Assembly (NCBI RefSeq): GCF_002946835.1
Contig: NZ_CP026652.1
Span: forward strand, 1,054,001-1,118,000
Source: Streptomyces dengpaensis
GTDB taxonomy: Bacteria > Actinomycetota > Actinomycetes > Streptomycetales > Streptomycetaceae
Length of the DNA: 64,000 nt
Direction: 5' to 3'
Under the pieces are notes generated by a model. The model was not told the DNA's origin, ran no database searches, and was given only the letters and a program-made list of their open reading frames with translations. The position numbers and the translations under genes are program-made. This document shows positions 9,449-17,322 of the stretch, piece by piece; within the stretch, counting starts at the first letter, position 1; every line of letters starts with the position of its first letter.

Positions 9449-10653
9449 CAGTCGCCGTCCTTCATCGGGCCGTCCTTCATCGGGCCGTCCTTCATCGGGC
9501 CGTCCTTCATCGGGCCGTCCTTCATCGGGCCGTCCTTCATCAATGCGGGTACGTCCCAGTCGCGGGCCACGTCCGCGGTGTCGGCGCCCGGTCGGGCCGG
9601 CCCCGTGCGGACGGCGGTGCGGGTGACCGAGAAGCGGGGCGCGGGAGCCGGCTGGGTGATGCCGTCGTGGTCGACGAAGGTGCCGCGGGCGGCGAGATGC
9701 GGGTGGGCGGGCGCCTCGCTGAGCGACAGGACCGGTGCCACGCACGCGTCCGTGCCCTCGAAGACCGCGGTCCACTCGTCTCTCGTACGGGTCTTGAAGC
9801 GGGCGGCGACCGTCTCGCGCAGCTCGCCCCAGCGGGCCAGGTCCTTGCGGGCGGAGGCGTGTTCCCCGATGCCGAGCAGTTCGACGAACTCGTCGTAGAA
9901 CTGCTGCTCCAGGGCTCCCACCGCCATGTATTGCCCGTCGGCCGTCTCGTACGTCCCGTAATACGGGCAGCCGCCGTCGAGGAGGTTGGCGCCGCGCCGG
10001 TCCTGCCAGCCGCCGGCGGCGAACATGCCGTGGATCATCGCGGCGAGGTGCGCGGCGCCGTCGACGATGGCCGCGTCCACGACCTGTCCCGCGCCGGTCG
10101 CGCGCGCGTGGTGAAGCCCGGCGAGGACGCCGACGACCAGGTAGAGGGAGCCGCCCGCGTAGTCACCGACGAGGTTCGCGGGGACCGTGGGCGGCTCGTC
10201 CGGCCTGCCGATCATGCCGAGGGTGCCGGTCAGGGCGATGTACGCGATGTCGTGCCCGGCGCGCTGGGCGAGCGGGCCCTCCTGGCCCCAGCCGGTCATG
10301 CGTCCGTAGACGAGCCTCGGGTTGCGTGCGTGGCAGGTCTCGGGGCCCACGCCGAGGCGCTCGGCGACGCCGGGGCGGTACCCCTCGATCAGGATGTCGG
10401 CGCGTCCGACCAGGTCGAGGACGCGGTCCTGGCCGTCCTTGGTCTTCAGGTCGATGATCACGGACCGCTTGTTGCGGTTGGTGATGTCGTACTCCGGGTT
10501 GATCGCGAGCCCCGCACCACCGGGCCGGTCGACTCGGACGACGTCCGCGCCGAGGTCGGCGAGGAGCATGGCGGCGAACGGGCCGGGGCCGATGCCCGCC
10601 AGCTCGACCACGCGCACGCCAGTGAGGGGTCCTTGCCCCGGCGTCCCTGCCAT
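9448..10653 (-). CDS. CaiB/BaiF family CoA-transferase with repetitive C-terminus
   Basis: Type III CoA-transferase or alpha-methylacyl-CoA racemase homologue of 401 residues. It carries the N-terminal RVVELAGIGPGPFAAMLLADLGADVVRVD signature (split by family positions), the NRNKRS motif and the Asp region VGDYAGGSLYL near 165 used for the CoA-aspartyl intermediate. It would activate or isomerise the substrate of the downstream oxidation genes. The last 31 residues are an in-frame tandem of MKDGP units, absent from the family and made by a 15-base repeat. ATG 10651-10653 is preceded by GGGGG. It is the first gene of the operon. Confidence 0.88.
   Translation of the reverse strand: MAGTPGQGPLTGVRVVELAGIGPGPFAAMLLADLGADVVRVDRPGGAGLAINPEYDITNRNKRSVIIDLKTKDGQDRVLDLVGRADILIEGYRPGVAERLGVGPETCHARNPRLVYGRMTGWGQEGPLAQRAGHDIAYIALTGTLGMIGRPDEPPTVPANLVGDYAGGSLYLVVGVLAGLHHARATGAGQVVDAAIVDGAAHLAAMIHGMFAAGGWQDRRGANLLDGGCPYYGTYETADGQYMAVGALEQQFYDEFVELLGIGEHASARKDLARWGELRETVAARFKTRTRDEWTAVFEGTDACVAPVLSLSEAPAHPHLAARGTFVDHDGITQPAPAPRFSVTRTAVRTGPARPGADTADVARDWDVPALMKDGPMKDGPMKDGPMKDGPMKDGPMKDGD
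9450..9541. repeat. Six-copy 15-bp in-frame minisatellite
   Basis: Tandem units of gggccgtccttcatc on the plus strand encode MKDGP repeats at the end of the CaiB-type gene. The unit is a multiple of three, so changes in copy number keep the frame. Confidence 0.9.
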
Positions 10654-10736
10654 TAAGCCCCCAGCACTGTGACACTACTGATGTGACATCAACGATGTTA
10701 AGAACCGGTGCCACACCAGACAAGCCCTTGACGAGC

Positions 10737-10744
10737 AAGCGCTT
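10737..10744. promoter_or_regulatory. Possible operator upstream of the acyl-CoA operon
   Basis: AAGCGCTT is a perfect palindrome about 85 bases before the CaiB start, inside GCAAGCGCTTAG. Similar sequences precede acyl-CoA genes in actinomycetes, in my recollection. The rest of 10654-10817 holds an AT-richer stretch (TTCTTAACAT on the minus strand) that could be a promoter, but no clear -35/-10 pair. Confidence 0.3.
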
Positions 10745-10817
10745 AGTTAAATTCCGGCAGGTGGATCGCGACGATCCCGTCGATGGATCGTGACGAAACG
10801 GGACGAAACTTGGCGCG

Positions 10818-11198
10818 TCAGCGCTCGTCCAGCTCCGCGACCAGCTTCTTCGGCGCGATCGTCCGGTAGCTCTCCTCGACCCAGTCGCACAGCAGCTCCG
10901 CGGCCGGGGCGCCTCGCTCCTCCAGGGGTATGCGCACCCAGCCGGACCTGCCGAGGCCGTATCCGGCGGGCTCGGCGCCGGGTGAGGTGAGCGCGTGGGC
11001 GTGTGCGGCCTCGTCCTTGAGCTTCAGGGTGACGCCCATCGGATAGCTGCCGTCGTCCGTGCCGAGGAAGACGAACACCTTCTTGTTGACCTTCGCGACG
11101 GTGTCGCCCCAGGGGAACTCCTCCGTGGCGCCGGGCAGGCCGAGGGCGAACTCCCGGACCCTCTGCCACTTTTTCAGGGCGTTCCTCGGCACGGCCAC
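10818..11198 (-). CDS. MmcQ/YjbR family protein
   Basis: Small cytosolic protein of 126 residues with the YjbR fold, often described as DNA-binding-like but of uncertain role. It shows the family features: LGLPGATEEFPWG near the N-terminus, VFVFLGTDDG, LKLKDEAAH and a basic C-terminal helix with SYRTIAPKKLV. GTG at 11196-11198 is chosen because GGAGG lies five bases upstream; a longer frame upstream has no such site and does not look protein-like. Confidence 0.82.
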   Translation of the reverse strand: MAVPRNALKKWQRVREFALGLPGATEEFPWGDTVAKVNKKVFVFLGTDDGSYPMGVTLKLKDEAAHAHALTSPGAEPAGYGLGRSGWVRIPLEERGAPAAELLCDWVEESYRTIAPKKLVAELDER

Positions 11199-11314
11199 GG
11201 CTACCTCCGACCTCGTCGTCCGACCTCTTCGCGCGACCTCATCGTTCGGCCGCTCGTCCCTCACGCTAGCCTCAGCCACCGACAACGGCGCTTCGCACAG
11301 GGTCAAGGGGTGTC

Positions 11315-12487
11315 ATGAGCAGGCAAAACGCTACGGATCGCGCGTACGACATCGTGCTTTTCGGAGCCACGGGGTTCGTCGGGACACTGACCGCGGAGTA
11401 CCTCGCCGCGCACGCGCCCGAAGGACTGCGCTGGGCGATCGCGGGGCGCAACGCGCAGAAGCTGGACCGGCTGCGCGAGCGGCTTTCCGGCACCCCCGGC
11501 GTGCTCCTGGCGGACGTGTCCGATCCGGAGTCGCTGCGCGAACTCGCCCGGCACGCGCGCGTGGTGGCCACGACGGTCGGGCCGTACATCCAGTACGGCG
11601 AGGAGTTGGTGGCCGCCTGCGCGGACACCGGGACCGACTACGTGGACCTCACCGGTGAGCCCGAGTTCGTGGACCTGATGTACGTCCGCCACGACGCCCG
11701 CGCGCGGGAGACGGGCGCTCGGCTCGTGCACGGCTGCGGCTTCGACTCGATTCCGCACGACCTGGGCGCGTACTTCACCGTGCGGCAGCTTCCCGAGGGC
11801 GTGCCGCTGAGGGTCGACGCGTTCGTCAGCTCCCAGGCCATGATCTCGGGAGGCACCTTCGCCTCGGCGCTCAACCAGTTCGCGCGCGGACGCCACATGC
11901 TCGCCGCGGCGCGGGACCGCAAACGGCACGAGCCGCGGCTGATGGGCCGGCGGGCGCAGGCGCCGCTGGGCGCGCCGCGGTTCGCCAAGGAGGTCGGGGC
12001 GTGGGCGCTGCCGCTGCCCACCATCGACGCCCAGGTGGTGCAGCGGTCCGCGCGGGCCCTGGAGCGGTACGGGCCGGACTTCCGCTACCGCAACTACGCG
12101 GCCGTCGAGCGGCTGCCGGTCGCCATGGGCGGGGTCGCTGCGGTGGGCGCGCTCTTCACCGCGGCCCAACTGCCGCCCGCGCGGCGCTGGTTGTCCAGCC
12201 GGATCAAGCCCGGGGAAGGGCCGAGTGACGCGCGGCGCGCGAAGAGCTGGTTCTCGGTGCGGTTCGTGGGCGAGGGCGGCGGGCGGCGTGTCTTCACCGA
12301 GGTCGCGGGCGGCGACCCCGGCTACGACGAGACCGCCAAGATGCTCGCCGAGTCCGCGCTGTCCCTCGTCTTCGACGACCTTCCGACAACGTCCGGGCAG
12401 GTCACGACGGCGGTGGCGATGGGCGACGCGCTGACGCGGCGCCTCCGCGAGGCGGGGATCACGTTCCGGGTGGCGGCTGCCCTGTAG
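11315..12487 (+). CDS. Saccharopine dehydrogenase-family reductase
   Basis: NAD(P)-binding protein of 390 residues related to saccharopine dehydrogenase NADP-binding domains and mycobacterial trans-acting enoyl reductases. The Rossmann motif DIVLFGATGFVGTLTAEYL is at residues 12-30; GRNAQKLDRL and VGPYIQYGEELV follow, then GCGFDSIPHDLG. The role is probably a reduction in lipid or secondary metabolism, but the substrate is unknown. AAGGGG precedes the ATG. It is divergent from the YjbR gene with about 115 bases between starts. Confidence 0.85.
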   Translation: MSRQNATDRAYDIVLFGATGFVGTLTAEYLAAHAPEGLRWAIAGRNAQKLDRLRERLSGTPGVLLADVSDPESLRELARHARVVATTVGPYIQYGEELVAACADTGTDYVDLTGEPEFVDLMYVRHDARARETGARLVHGCGFDSIPHDLGAYFTVRQLPEGVPLRVDAFVSSQAMISGGTFASALNQFARGRHMLAAARDRKRHEPRLMGRRAQAPLGAPRFAKEVGAWALPLPTIDAQVVQRSARALERYGPDFRYRNYAAVERLPVAMGGVAAVGALFTAAQLPPARRWLSSRIKPGEGPSDARRAKSWFSVRFVGEGGGRRVFTEVAGGDPGYDETAKMLAESALSLVFDDLPTTSGQVTTAVAMGDALTRRLREAGITFRVAAAL

Positions 12488-12562
12488 CGGGCGACCGCAG
12501 TGTTGCGGGCGCGCCGCTCATCGCGTTGTTCCGGGCGCGCCGTCATCGCGGTGTTGCGGACG

Positions 12563-12709
12563 TCAGGACGACCAGCCCGTGACCGTGTAGATCATCCCGC
12601 CCAGCCACGCGAGTCCGGCGAGCACGGCGAGGACCAGCGCGGCCGTCACGGCGCGCTCGACGGGCTGGGTGGGATGGGCGGCGGGCTTCGGGGCACGGTG
12701 CGTCGTCAT
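12563..12709 (-). CDS. Small single-pass membrane protein
   Basis: A 48-residue protein with a short polar N-terminus (MTTHRAPKPAAHP) and one hydrophobic segment, about residues 20-43. Function unknown. The ribosome site is weak (GTGGGAC), and an in-frame upstream start would add 25 residues that do not look like protein. Confidence 0.55.
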   Translation of the reverse strand: MTTHRAPKPAAHPTQPVERAVTAALVLAVLAGLAWLGGMIYTVTGWSS

Positions 12710-12805
12710 GTCCCACAGCCTGCCGATCATGGCGGGACCGGCACATCCGTACAGGTACTCAGAACGCGTACTCAGAAGCCGCACTCCGTCAACGAGTCGG
12801 GGCTC

Positions 12806-13507
12806 TCAGGGGGTTACCTTCCGAAGAGCCCGCCTGCAGAGGGAGTCCGCGCGTCGGGTGGACTCCGGGAGGCGGTACTTCGGGGTGAGCGCGAGCGTGT
12901 GCGCGCACGCGTTGTCGAGGCTCACCCGGTGGCCGGCCGACACGAACACCGGCTTGACGCCGTCCCGCGTACGCAGCGCGCGGCCGACCTCCTCGGCGCC
13001 GGTGCGTCCGTCCGCGAGGAGCGGGGACGCGCTGCCGCGCCGGGCGCCCGGTTCCTCGTACGAGAAGGTGAAGGGGTTCTTGGCGACCCCGATCGTGGGG
13101 AGCCCGGTGAGGACGCCGAGATGGCTGGCGAGGCCGAAGCGGCGCGGGTGGGCCAGGCCGTAGCCGTCGCAGACGACGAGGCCGGGGGCGCAGGGCAGGG
13201 CGTCGAGTGCGGCCAGGACGGTCGGGATCTCGCGGAAGGCGAGCAGTCCGGGCACGTACGGGAACGACACCTGGCCGACGGCGGTGGCCTCGGCGACGAC
13301 GTCGAGGGTCGCCGCGTCGAGCACGACGGCCGCGGCCGCGACGACGTCCCTCTCGTCGTCGTAGGCGACGTCGACCCCCGTCACCCGGCCGCTGCCGGGC
13401 GGGGGCCCCGGCTCGCCGAGCACCACCCGCTCCCGCAGCTCGTCCTGCACGGCTCGGGCCTGCTCTTCGGTGGCGGGCCAGCCCGCGGGAATCCTTACGG
13501 TCGTCAT
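12806..13507 (-). CDS. nfi: Endonuclease V
   Basis: Deoxyinosine-specific endonuclease of 233 residues, which nicks the second phosphodiester bond 3' to inosine during repair of deaminated adenine. The conserved metal Asp is in VTGVDVAYDD near residue 45. VCDGYGLAHPRRFGLASHLGV carries the second acidic site near 120, followed by GVAKNPF and the C-terminal SAGHRVSLDNA. ATG 13505-13507 is the start used by homologues; the open frame continues upstream into unrelated sequence. It stands alone and converges with nothing. Confidence 0.9.
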   Translation of the reverse strand: MTTVRIPAGWPATEEQARAVQDELRERVVLGEPGPPPGSGRVTGVDVAYDDERDVVAAAAVVLDAATLDVVAEATAVGQVSFPYVPGLLAFREIPTVLAALDALPCAPGLVVCDGYGLAHPRRFGLASHLGVLTGLPTIGVAKNPFTFSYEEPGARRGSASPLLADGRTGAEEVGRALRTRDGVKPVFVSAGHRVSLDNACAHTLALTPKYRLPESTRRADSLCRRALRKVTP

Positions 13508-13567
13508 GGTGGTGTCGAGCCTAGGAGGTTCAGCAGCGGGCGGTCGGGCAGGGGTAGCCTCTCGATC

Positions 13568-13864
13568 ATGTTCGTGCTGGAGCTGAGTTTCACCGCACCG
13601 ATCGAAGCCGTTGACGCCGCGCACGCAGCCCATGTCGCCTGGCTCGACGAGCACTACGCGGCCGGACTCTTTCTCGCCTCGGGGCGCAAGAACCCCCGCG
13701 ACGGCGGTGTGATCCTCGCCGTCGCGGAGGACCGGGCGCACATCGAGAAAATCGTCTCGGGCGACCCGTTCGTCACGGCGGACGTGTGCGCGTACCGCGT
13801 CACCGAGTTCGTCGCGACCAAGACCGCGCCCGCCCTGGAGGGGTACCGGGAGACCCTTCGCTGA
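13568..13864 (+). CDS. YciI-like protein
   Basis: A 98-residue YciI-family protein (dimeric ferredoxin-like fold). It starts MFVLELSFTAP, has the conserved His-Asp region HVAWLDEHYAAG, then SGRKNPRDGGV and DPFVTADVCAYRV. YciI proteins may act as small hydrolases or dehalogenase-like enzymes, but no substrate can be named. Its end overlaps, antisense, the extended tail of the broken Rho-N gene. Confidence 0.85.
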   Translation: MFVLELSFTAPIEAVDAAHAAHVAWLDEHYAAGLFLASGRKNPRDGGVILAVAEDRAHIEKIVSGDPFVTADVCAYRVTEFVATKTAPALEGYRETLR

Positions 13865-13869
13865 GCCGG

Positions 13870-14237
13870 ACGGCCCCGGCCACTTGTCGCCGAGGGCGCG
13901 CTTCAGCTCGCTCGTGTTCATGTCCGAACGGCCGTGGATGTTGCGCCGCTTGGCCTCCTCGTACAGCTGGTCGTAGGTGGGGCCCTGGACGCCCTTGTGC
14001 GAGCGCTGACCGCCGCGCTTGCCGGACGACATGTCATCGAGGGACGTACGGCTGGCGGTCTTCGACTCACCGGACCGGGCGCGCTCCGCCGGGGGCCCGG
14101 GGGTGTCCCCCGGAAAACACAGCCACCGTCCGCGCGGCGATCTCCTCGGCGCGCTTCCTGCTCTCGCCCCGGTCGAGTGCGCTCTCCTTGACGCGCTCGT
14201 ACTGGCGTTCCCGCTTGGGGCTCGAACCGCGTGGCAT
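13870..14237 (-). pseudogene. Rho-N domain protein ('plasmid stabilization' type), frameshifted
   Basis: The first 38 codons from ATG 14237 (AAAGGAAG nine bases upstream) read MPRGSSPKRERQYERVKESA through EEIAARTV, the standard start of this small basic actinomycete protein. A GC-rich insertion of about 36 bases then shifts the frame, and translation ends at 14067. In the other frame the rest of the protein continues: ESKTASRTSLDDMSSGKRGG and a Rho-N/SAP-like helix-extended-loop-helix, TYDQLYEEAKRRN through SELKRAL. The expected stop after ALGDK is also lost (TGG), so the downstream frame runs on antisense to the YciI gene. The pseudogene call is well supported. Confidence 0.8.
14088..14123. 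repeat. Short GC-rich palindromic insert inside the Rho-N gene
   Basis: The core ccgggggtgtcccccgg is a near-perfect palindrome followed by aaaacac. It resembles the short G/C-palindrome repeats scattered between Streptomyces genes (recollection). Its length is not a multiple of three and it sits exactly where the reading frame of the host gene breaks. Confidence 0.65.
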
Positions 14238-14300
14238 GACCGGTCACTTCCTTTCGGGGTGGGGGTCACCTACGAGTACCCGCTTCCCCGGGGATCACCG

Positions 14301-15413
14301 TCAGCGCTCCAGCCGGGCCACCCGTCCCTTCTCACCGGAGGCCCAGCAGCCCAGGTCGGGGGCGCAGTCCACGGTGTCGTACGAGCCGGTGTCCACGGTG
14401 CGCCAGGTGCGGCCGCCGTCCGTCGTCAGGTCGGTGCCGGTGGGGCCGACCGCGAGCGCGGCGGTGCGGCTGTGCGGGAGCCAGGTGACGCCGGAGCGGT
14501 ACGCAGGCGGGGGCTGGGCGGCGGGGGTCCAGGTGCGGCCGCCGTCGGGGGTGAGCGCCGCGGCCTGGGGTGAGGCCTGGCCGGCGCGGTAGTCGCCGCC
14601 GACCGCGAGGCCGTGCGTACGGTCGCGGAAGGCGAGGGCGAAGACACCGCGCGCGGGGTCGCCGGCCGGGATCGGCGTGTCGGCGGCCGTCCAGGTCAGC
14701 CCTCGGTCGGAGGAGTGCAGCACGCGCGCGCGTGCACCCCCGCCGGTGGCCAGCCACGCATCGCGCGGCCCCGAACTGACCAGGCACTGCCCACTGGCCG
14801 CGAAGCCCGCCTCGCCGTCCTGCGCCGCGGGCATCCCGGCGTTGGGCAGCACCTTCCAGGAGCGGCCGCCGTCACGGGTCGACAGAATGCGGAACCTGCC
14901 GTCCACCGGGTCGCTCATCGCGAGGCCATGGCGGCGGTCGAAGAAGGTGAGGCAGTCGTAGAAGGCCTGGGCTTCGGTGTTGCGGAAGGACTCCGTCCAG
15001 GTCGCGCCGCCGTCGTCGGTGCGCAACACGCGGGAGGCCTCGCCCTCGCCGATGGCCAGGACCACGGCGCGGCGCGCGTCGAACGCCTCGATGTCGCGGA
15101 ACTCCAGGTCCCCGGCCGCGGGCGGGGAGACGTTCCGCCAGTTCGCGCCGCCGTCGGTGGTGCGCAGCACGGTGCCCTGGGAGCCGGCCAGCCAGGCCGT
15201 GTGCCGGCTGACTGCCGAGAGTCCCCGGAACCGTACGTCCGTGCCGCTGTCCTTGAGTTCCCAGTGCGGCGCCTTCGCCGCCTCGTCCGCCCGCGCGGGT
15301 GCCGTCGGCGCGGCGGCGAGCGCGGGCGGTGTCAGCGCGGCGGCGAGCGCGGCCGCACAGAGTCCCACGGTGACCGTCCGACGCGTACGTCTCGTCTTCC
15401 CCAAGCCCCTCAT
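14301..15413 (-). CDS. Secreted BNR/Asp-box beta-propeller protein
   Basis: Exported protein of 370 residues. The signal peptide is RRTRRTVTVGLCAAALAAAL followed by an Ala-rich cleavage region near residue 40. The mature part carries repeated Asp-box motifs of the form S/T-x-D-G-G-x-T/S-W: TTDGGANW, TDDGGATW, TRDGGRSW, SSDRGLTW, TPDGGRTW and TTDGGRTW. These mark a sialidase-like or YCF48-like six-to-seven-blade propeller. No sialidase catalytic set is visible, so a binding or structural role is as likely as glycosidase activity. Homologues are often annotated simply as oxidoreductase or glycosyl hydrolase. Confidence 0.82.
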   Translation of the reverse strand: MRGLGKTRRTRRTVTVGLCAAALAAALTPPALAAAPTAPARADEAAKAPHWELKDSGTDVRFRGLSAVSRHTAWLAGSQGTVLRTTDGGANWRNVSPPAAGDLEFRDIEAFDARRAVVLAIGEGEASRVLRTDDGGATWTESFRNTEAQAFYDCLTFFDRRHGLAMSDPVDGRFRILSTRDGGRSWKVLPNAGMPAAQDGEAGFAASGQCLVSSGPRDAWLATGGGARARVLHSSDRGLTWTAADTPIPAGDPARGVFALAFRDRTHGLAVGGDYRAGQASPQAAALTPDGGRTWTPAAQPPPAYRSGVTWLPHSRTAALAVGPTGTDLTTDGGRTWRTVDTGSYDTVDCAPDLGCWASGEKGRVARLER

Positions 15414-15525
15414 GGCGGGGGAAGCTAGCCCACTCCCCCGAGGCCGTCCAGATGGCGTCCTCCGGGAACCCCGGGGCCTCGACCGAGTGTCCTCTCGGAT
15501 GTCCGGAGAGCACGGGACAAGAAAT

Positions 15526-15622
15526 GGATCACCACAGGTGGATCACCACAGGTGGATCACCACAGGTGGATCACCACAGGTGGATCACCACAGGTGGATC
15601 ACCACAGGTGGATCACCACAGT
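15526..15622. repeat. Seven-copy 14-bp tandem repeat
   Basis: Seven head-to-tail copies of ggatcaccacaggt, the last one ending gtg, lie between the BNR gene and the SsgD-like gene, starting about 110 bases from the BNR start and ending about 125 bases before the TTG start of the latter. Copies are essentially identical. There are no spacers, so this is not a CRISPR array. The remaining intergenic sequence (15414-15746) holds no gene that I can see. Confidence 0.92.
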
Positions 15623-15746
15623 GAATGAACTCGGTGACAGAGGTCACTCGGGTCCCAGGTGCACGCACTGGCACGTTTCTTCGTCTCTTCCATTGACCGA
15701 CCTCATCCGCCCGGAGTTCGACCAGCCGTCACAAGGGAGCAAGGCG

Positions 15747-16163
15747 TTGTCCACCGTCATCGAGCAGCCCGTAGAGGCCCGACTCGTCGCCGCCGCGCCG
15801 CGGATGCCGAGCATTCCCGCGACGCTCCATTACGACCGGCGCGATCCCTTCGCCGTTCGCATGGCCTTCCCCGCCCCGGCCACGCTGGAGGGCGTGGAGG
15901 TCTGCTGGACCTTCTCGCGCGAGCTGCTCGCGTCGGGGCTGGAGGAGTCGGTGGGCTGGGGCGACGTACGGGTGCGGCCGTACGGCTACGACCGCACCGT
16001 TCTGGAGTTCCACGCCCCCGAGGGCACCGCGGTGGTGCATGTCCGCTCGGGCGAGGTGCGGCGGTTCCTGCAGCGCACGACGGAGCTGGTGCCCGCCGGT
16101 CTTGAGCACCTGCAGGTGGACCTGGACCACGACCTGGCGGAGCTGATGCGGGGTCCTTGCTGA
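15747..16163 (+). CDS. ssgD: SsgA-family sporulation/cell-division regulator, SsgD-like
   Basis: SsgA-like proteins (SALPs) are small actinomycete proteins that control septum and wall processes; SsgB recruits FtsZ and SsgD has been linked to lateral wall integrity. This one has 138 residues with the family pattern IPATLHYDRRDPFAV, FPAPATLEGVEVCWTFSREL and DVRVRPYGYDRTVLEF. The start is the rare TTG at 15747, supported by GGGAG seven bases upstream and the conserved STVIEQ that follows. The SsgD assignment rests on remembered sequence resemblance and neighbourhood. The tandem repeat array upstream may lie in its regulatory region. Confidence 0.82.
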   Translation: MSTVIEQPVEARLVAAAPRMPSIPATLHYDRRDPFAVRMAFPAPATLEGVEVCWTFSRELLASGLEESVGWGDVRVRPYGYDRTVLEFHAPEGTAVVHVRSGEVRRFLQRTTELVPAGLEHLQVDLDHDLAELMRGPC

Positions 16164-16284
16164 AGTTCGTGCGGGGCGCGTTCAGCGGGCGTGCCTTCGG
16201 CGAGGGTGTTCACGGTCACCGGATCGACGGCTCCGACGACGAAGACACCGCCGGCTCGGGCGCGCGGCTCGGCTCCGCGTGCCC

Positions 16285-16968
16285 TCAACTCCCCGCAGCC
16301 GCCCCCGTCGCCGCCCCCGCCGTCACCGCCACGATGATCGCCGCGCGCACCTCCTGGATGGCCTTCGCCAGGGCCGGAGTCGCCGCGCCGCTGCGTTCGT
16401 TCAGGGCTTCGATGCGGGTCTTGTGGAGCTTGCGGTCCTTGGTCGGGACGAGGGAGCGGAGTTCGGCCGCGGCGGCGAGGGCGATGAGGGCCGCGTCGCG
16501 GTCGGAGACCTCGGCGACGGGCAGGGGGCCTTCCAGTACCTGGCGGGCTTCGGCGTGCAGTGCGTCCACGGCGGACACCTGTTCCAGCTTGTACTCCACG
16601 GAGGGGAAGAGCCCGAGGACCCGCTTCTTCTCCGGCCGGAGGTATCCCTCGAGCGCGAGCTGCGCGCGTACGGCGTCCAGAGTGTCGCGCGCCGCCCGCA
16701 CCGTCACCCATGCCTTCCACTTCCGCGGCCGGGACTCCGCGACGAGTTCCAGGAGCCCGTCGAGGACGGCGTCCCCGGTGCGGGAGTCGGCGTCGACAGG
16801 GGTGACGATGCCGTCGTCGTCGACGAGCAGTCCGCGCTGCGCGAGCTCGGTGAGGGCGCCGGCGCGCACCAGGTGGTGGAGGTGGGTCGCGCCGGTGACC
16901 TTGAGCCTCGTGGTGTCCCAGGCCAGGAGGTAGAGCCGGGCGGGCAGCGAGAGCGAGCCGTTCGGCAA
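16285..16968 (-). CDS. GPP34 (GOLPH3/Vps74-like) protein
   Basis: A 227-residue bacterial member of the GPP34 fold, known in eukaryotes as the PI4P-binding Golgi protein GOLPH3. It starts LSLPARLYLLAWDTTR, continues with LVRAGALTELAQRGLLVDDDG and a central DAVLDGLLELV helix, and ends with an alanine/glycine-rich hydrophobic tail. Bacterial versions are common in Streptomyces and have no settled function. TTG 16966-16968 is preferred because AGGAG lies five bases upstream; longer frames upstream lack such a site. Confidence 0.8.
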   Translation of the reverse strand: MPNGSLSLPARLYLLAWDTTRLKVTGATHLHHLVRAGALTELAQRGLLVDDDGIVTPVDADSRTGDAVLDGLLELVAESRPRKWKAWVTVRAARDTLDAVRAQLALEGYLRPEKKRVLGLFPSVEYKLEQVSAVDALHAEARQVLEGPLPVAEVSDRDAALIALAAAAELRSLVPTKDRKLHKTRIEALNERSGAATPALAKAIQEVRAAIIVAVTAGAATGAAAGS

Positions 16969-17322
16969 GGGATCTCCTTCTCGTCTTCTCGTCGGGGGCC
17001 ACGTCCACCCTGAGGCATTGATCCTCAAGCCCTGATCCTTAATCCTTTGACAGCGTTCAGGGGCGGCTCTACGGTGCATATCGGTTCTGTTGCCGTCGAT
17101 AGGAGAAGGACGTTGCTCGTCTGAGGTCTGAGACACCGCGTCACACACAGTCGGCTTTCCCCCGGCCTTCGTGTGCGCAGCGTGCGACCTCGGCGTACGA
17201 GCCGTCCTCCGGTGCGGGCCCTTCTTGCCACCCTCTGAACTGGCCCTCCGAACTGGATCGTCGTCACCTCGCGGTGTCCCGAACGCGTACCCCTGACCAC
17301 ATCCAGCAACCGCGAGGCCCTC
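16969..17322. other. Divergent intergenic region without a gene
   Basis: 354 bases between the GPP34 gene and the ABC-F gene. I see no protein-like frame. It must hold both promoters and a long 5' leader for the ABC-F gene. A small AGGAG-TTG-CTC-GTC-TGA unit near 17100 could be a leader peptide, but this is not supported by anything else. Confidence 0.5.

Noticed and set aside
12806..14269. A single 487-residue protein joining the Rho-N part to endonuclease V
   Set aside because: The frame is open only because a stop was lost. Endonuclease V has its own family-typical ATG start, and the middle part is antisense to YciI.
15526..15622. Tandem repeat as CRISPR array
   Set aside because: Units are directly adjacent with no spacers and there are no cas genes.
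17095..17112. Leader peptide AGGAG-TTG-CTC-GTC-TGA in front of the ABC-F gene
   Set aside because: Three codons only. No paired terminator/antiterminator structure could be shown by eye.
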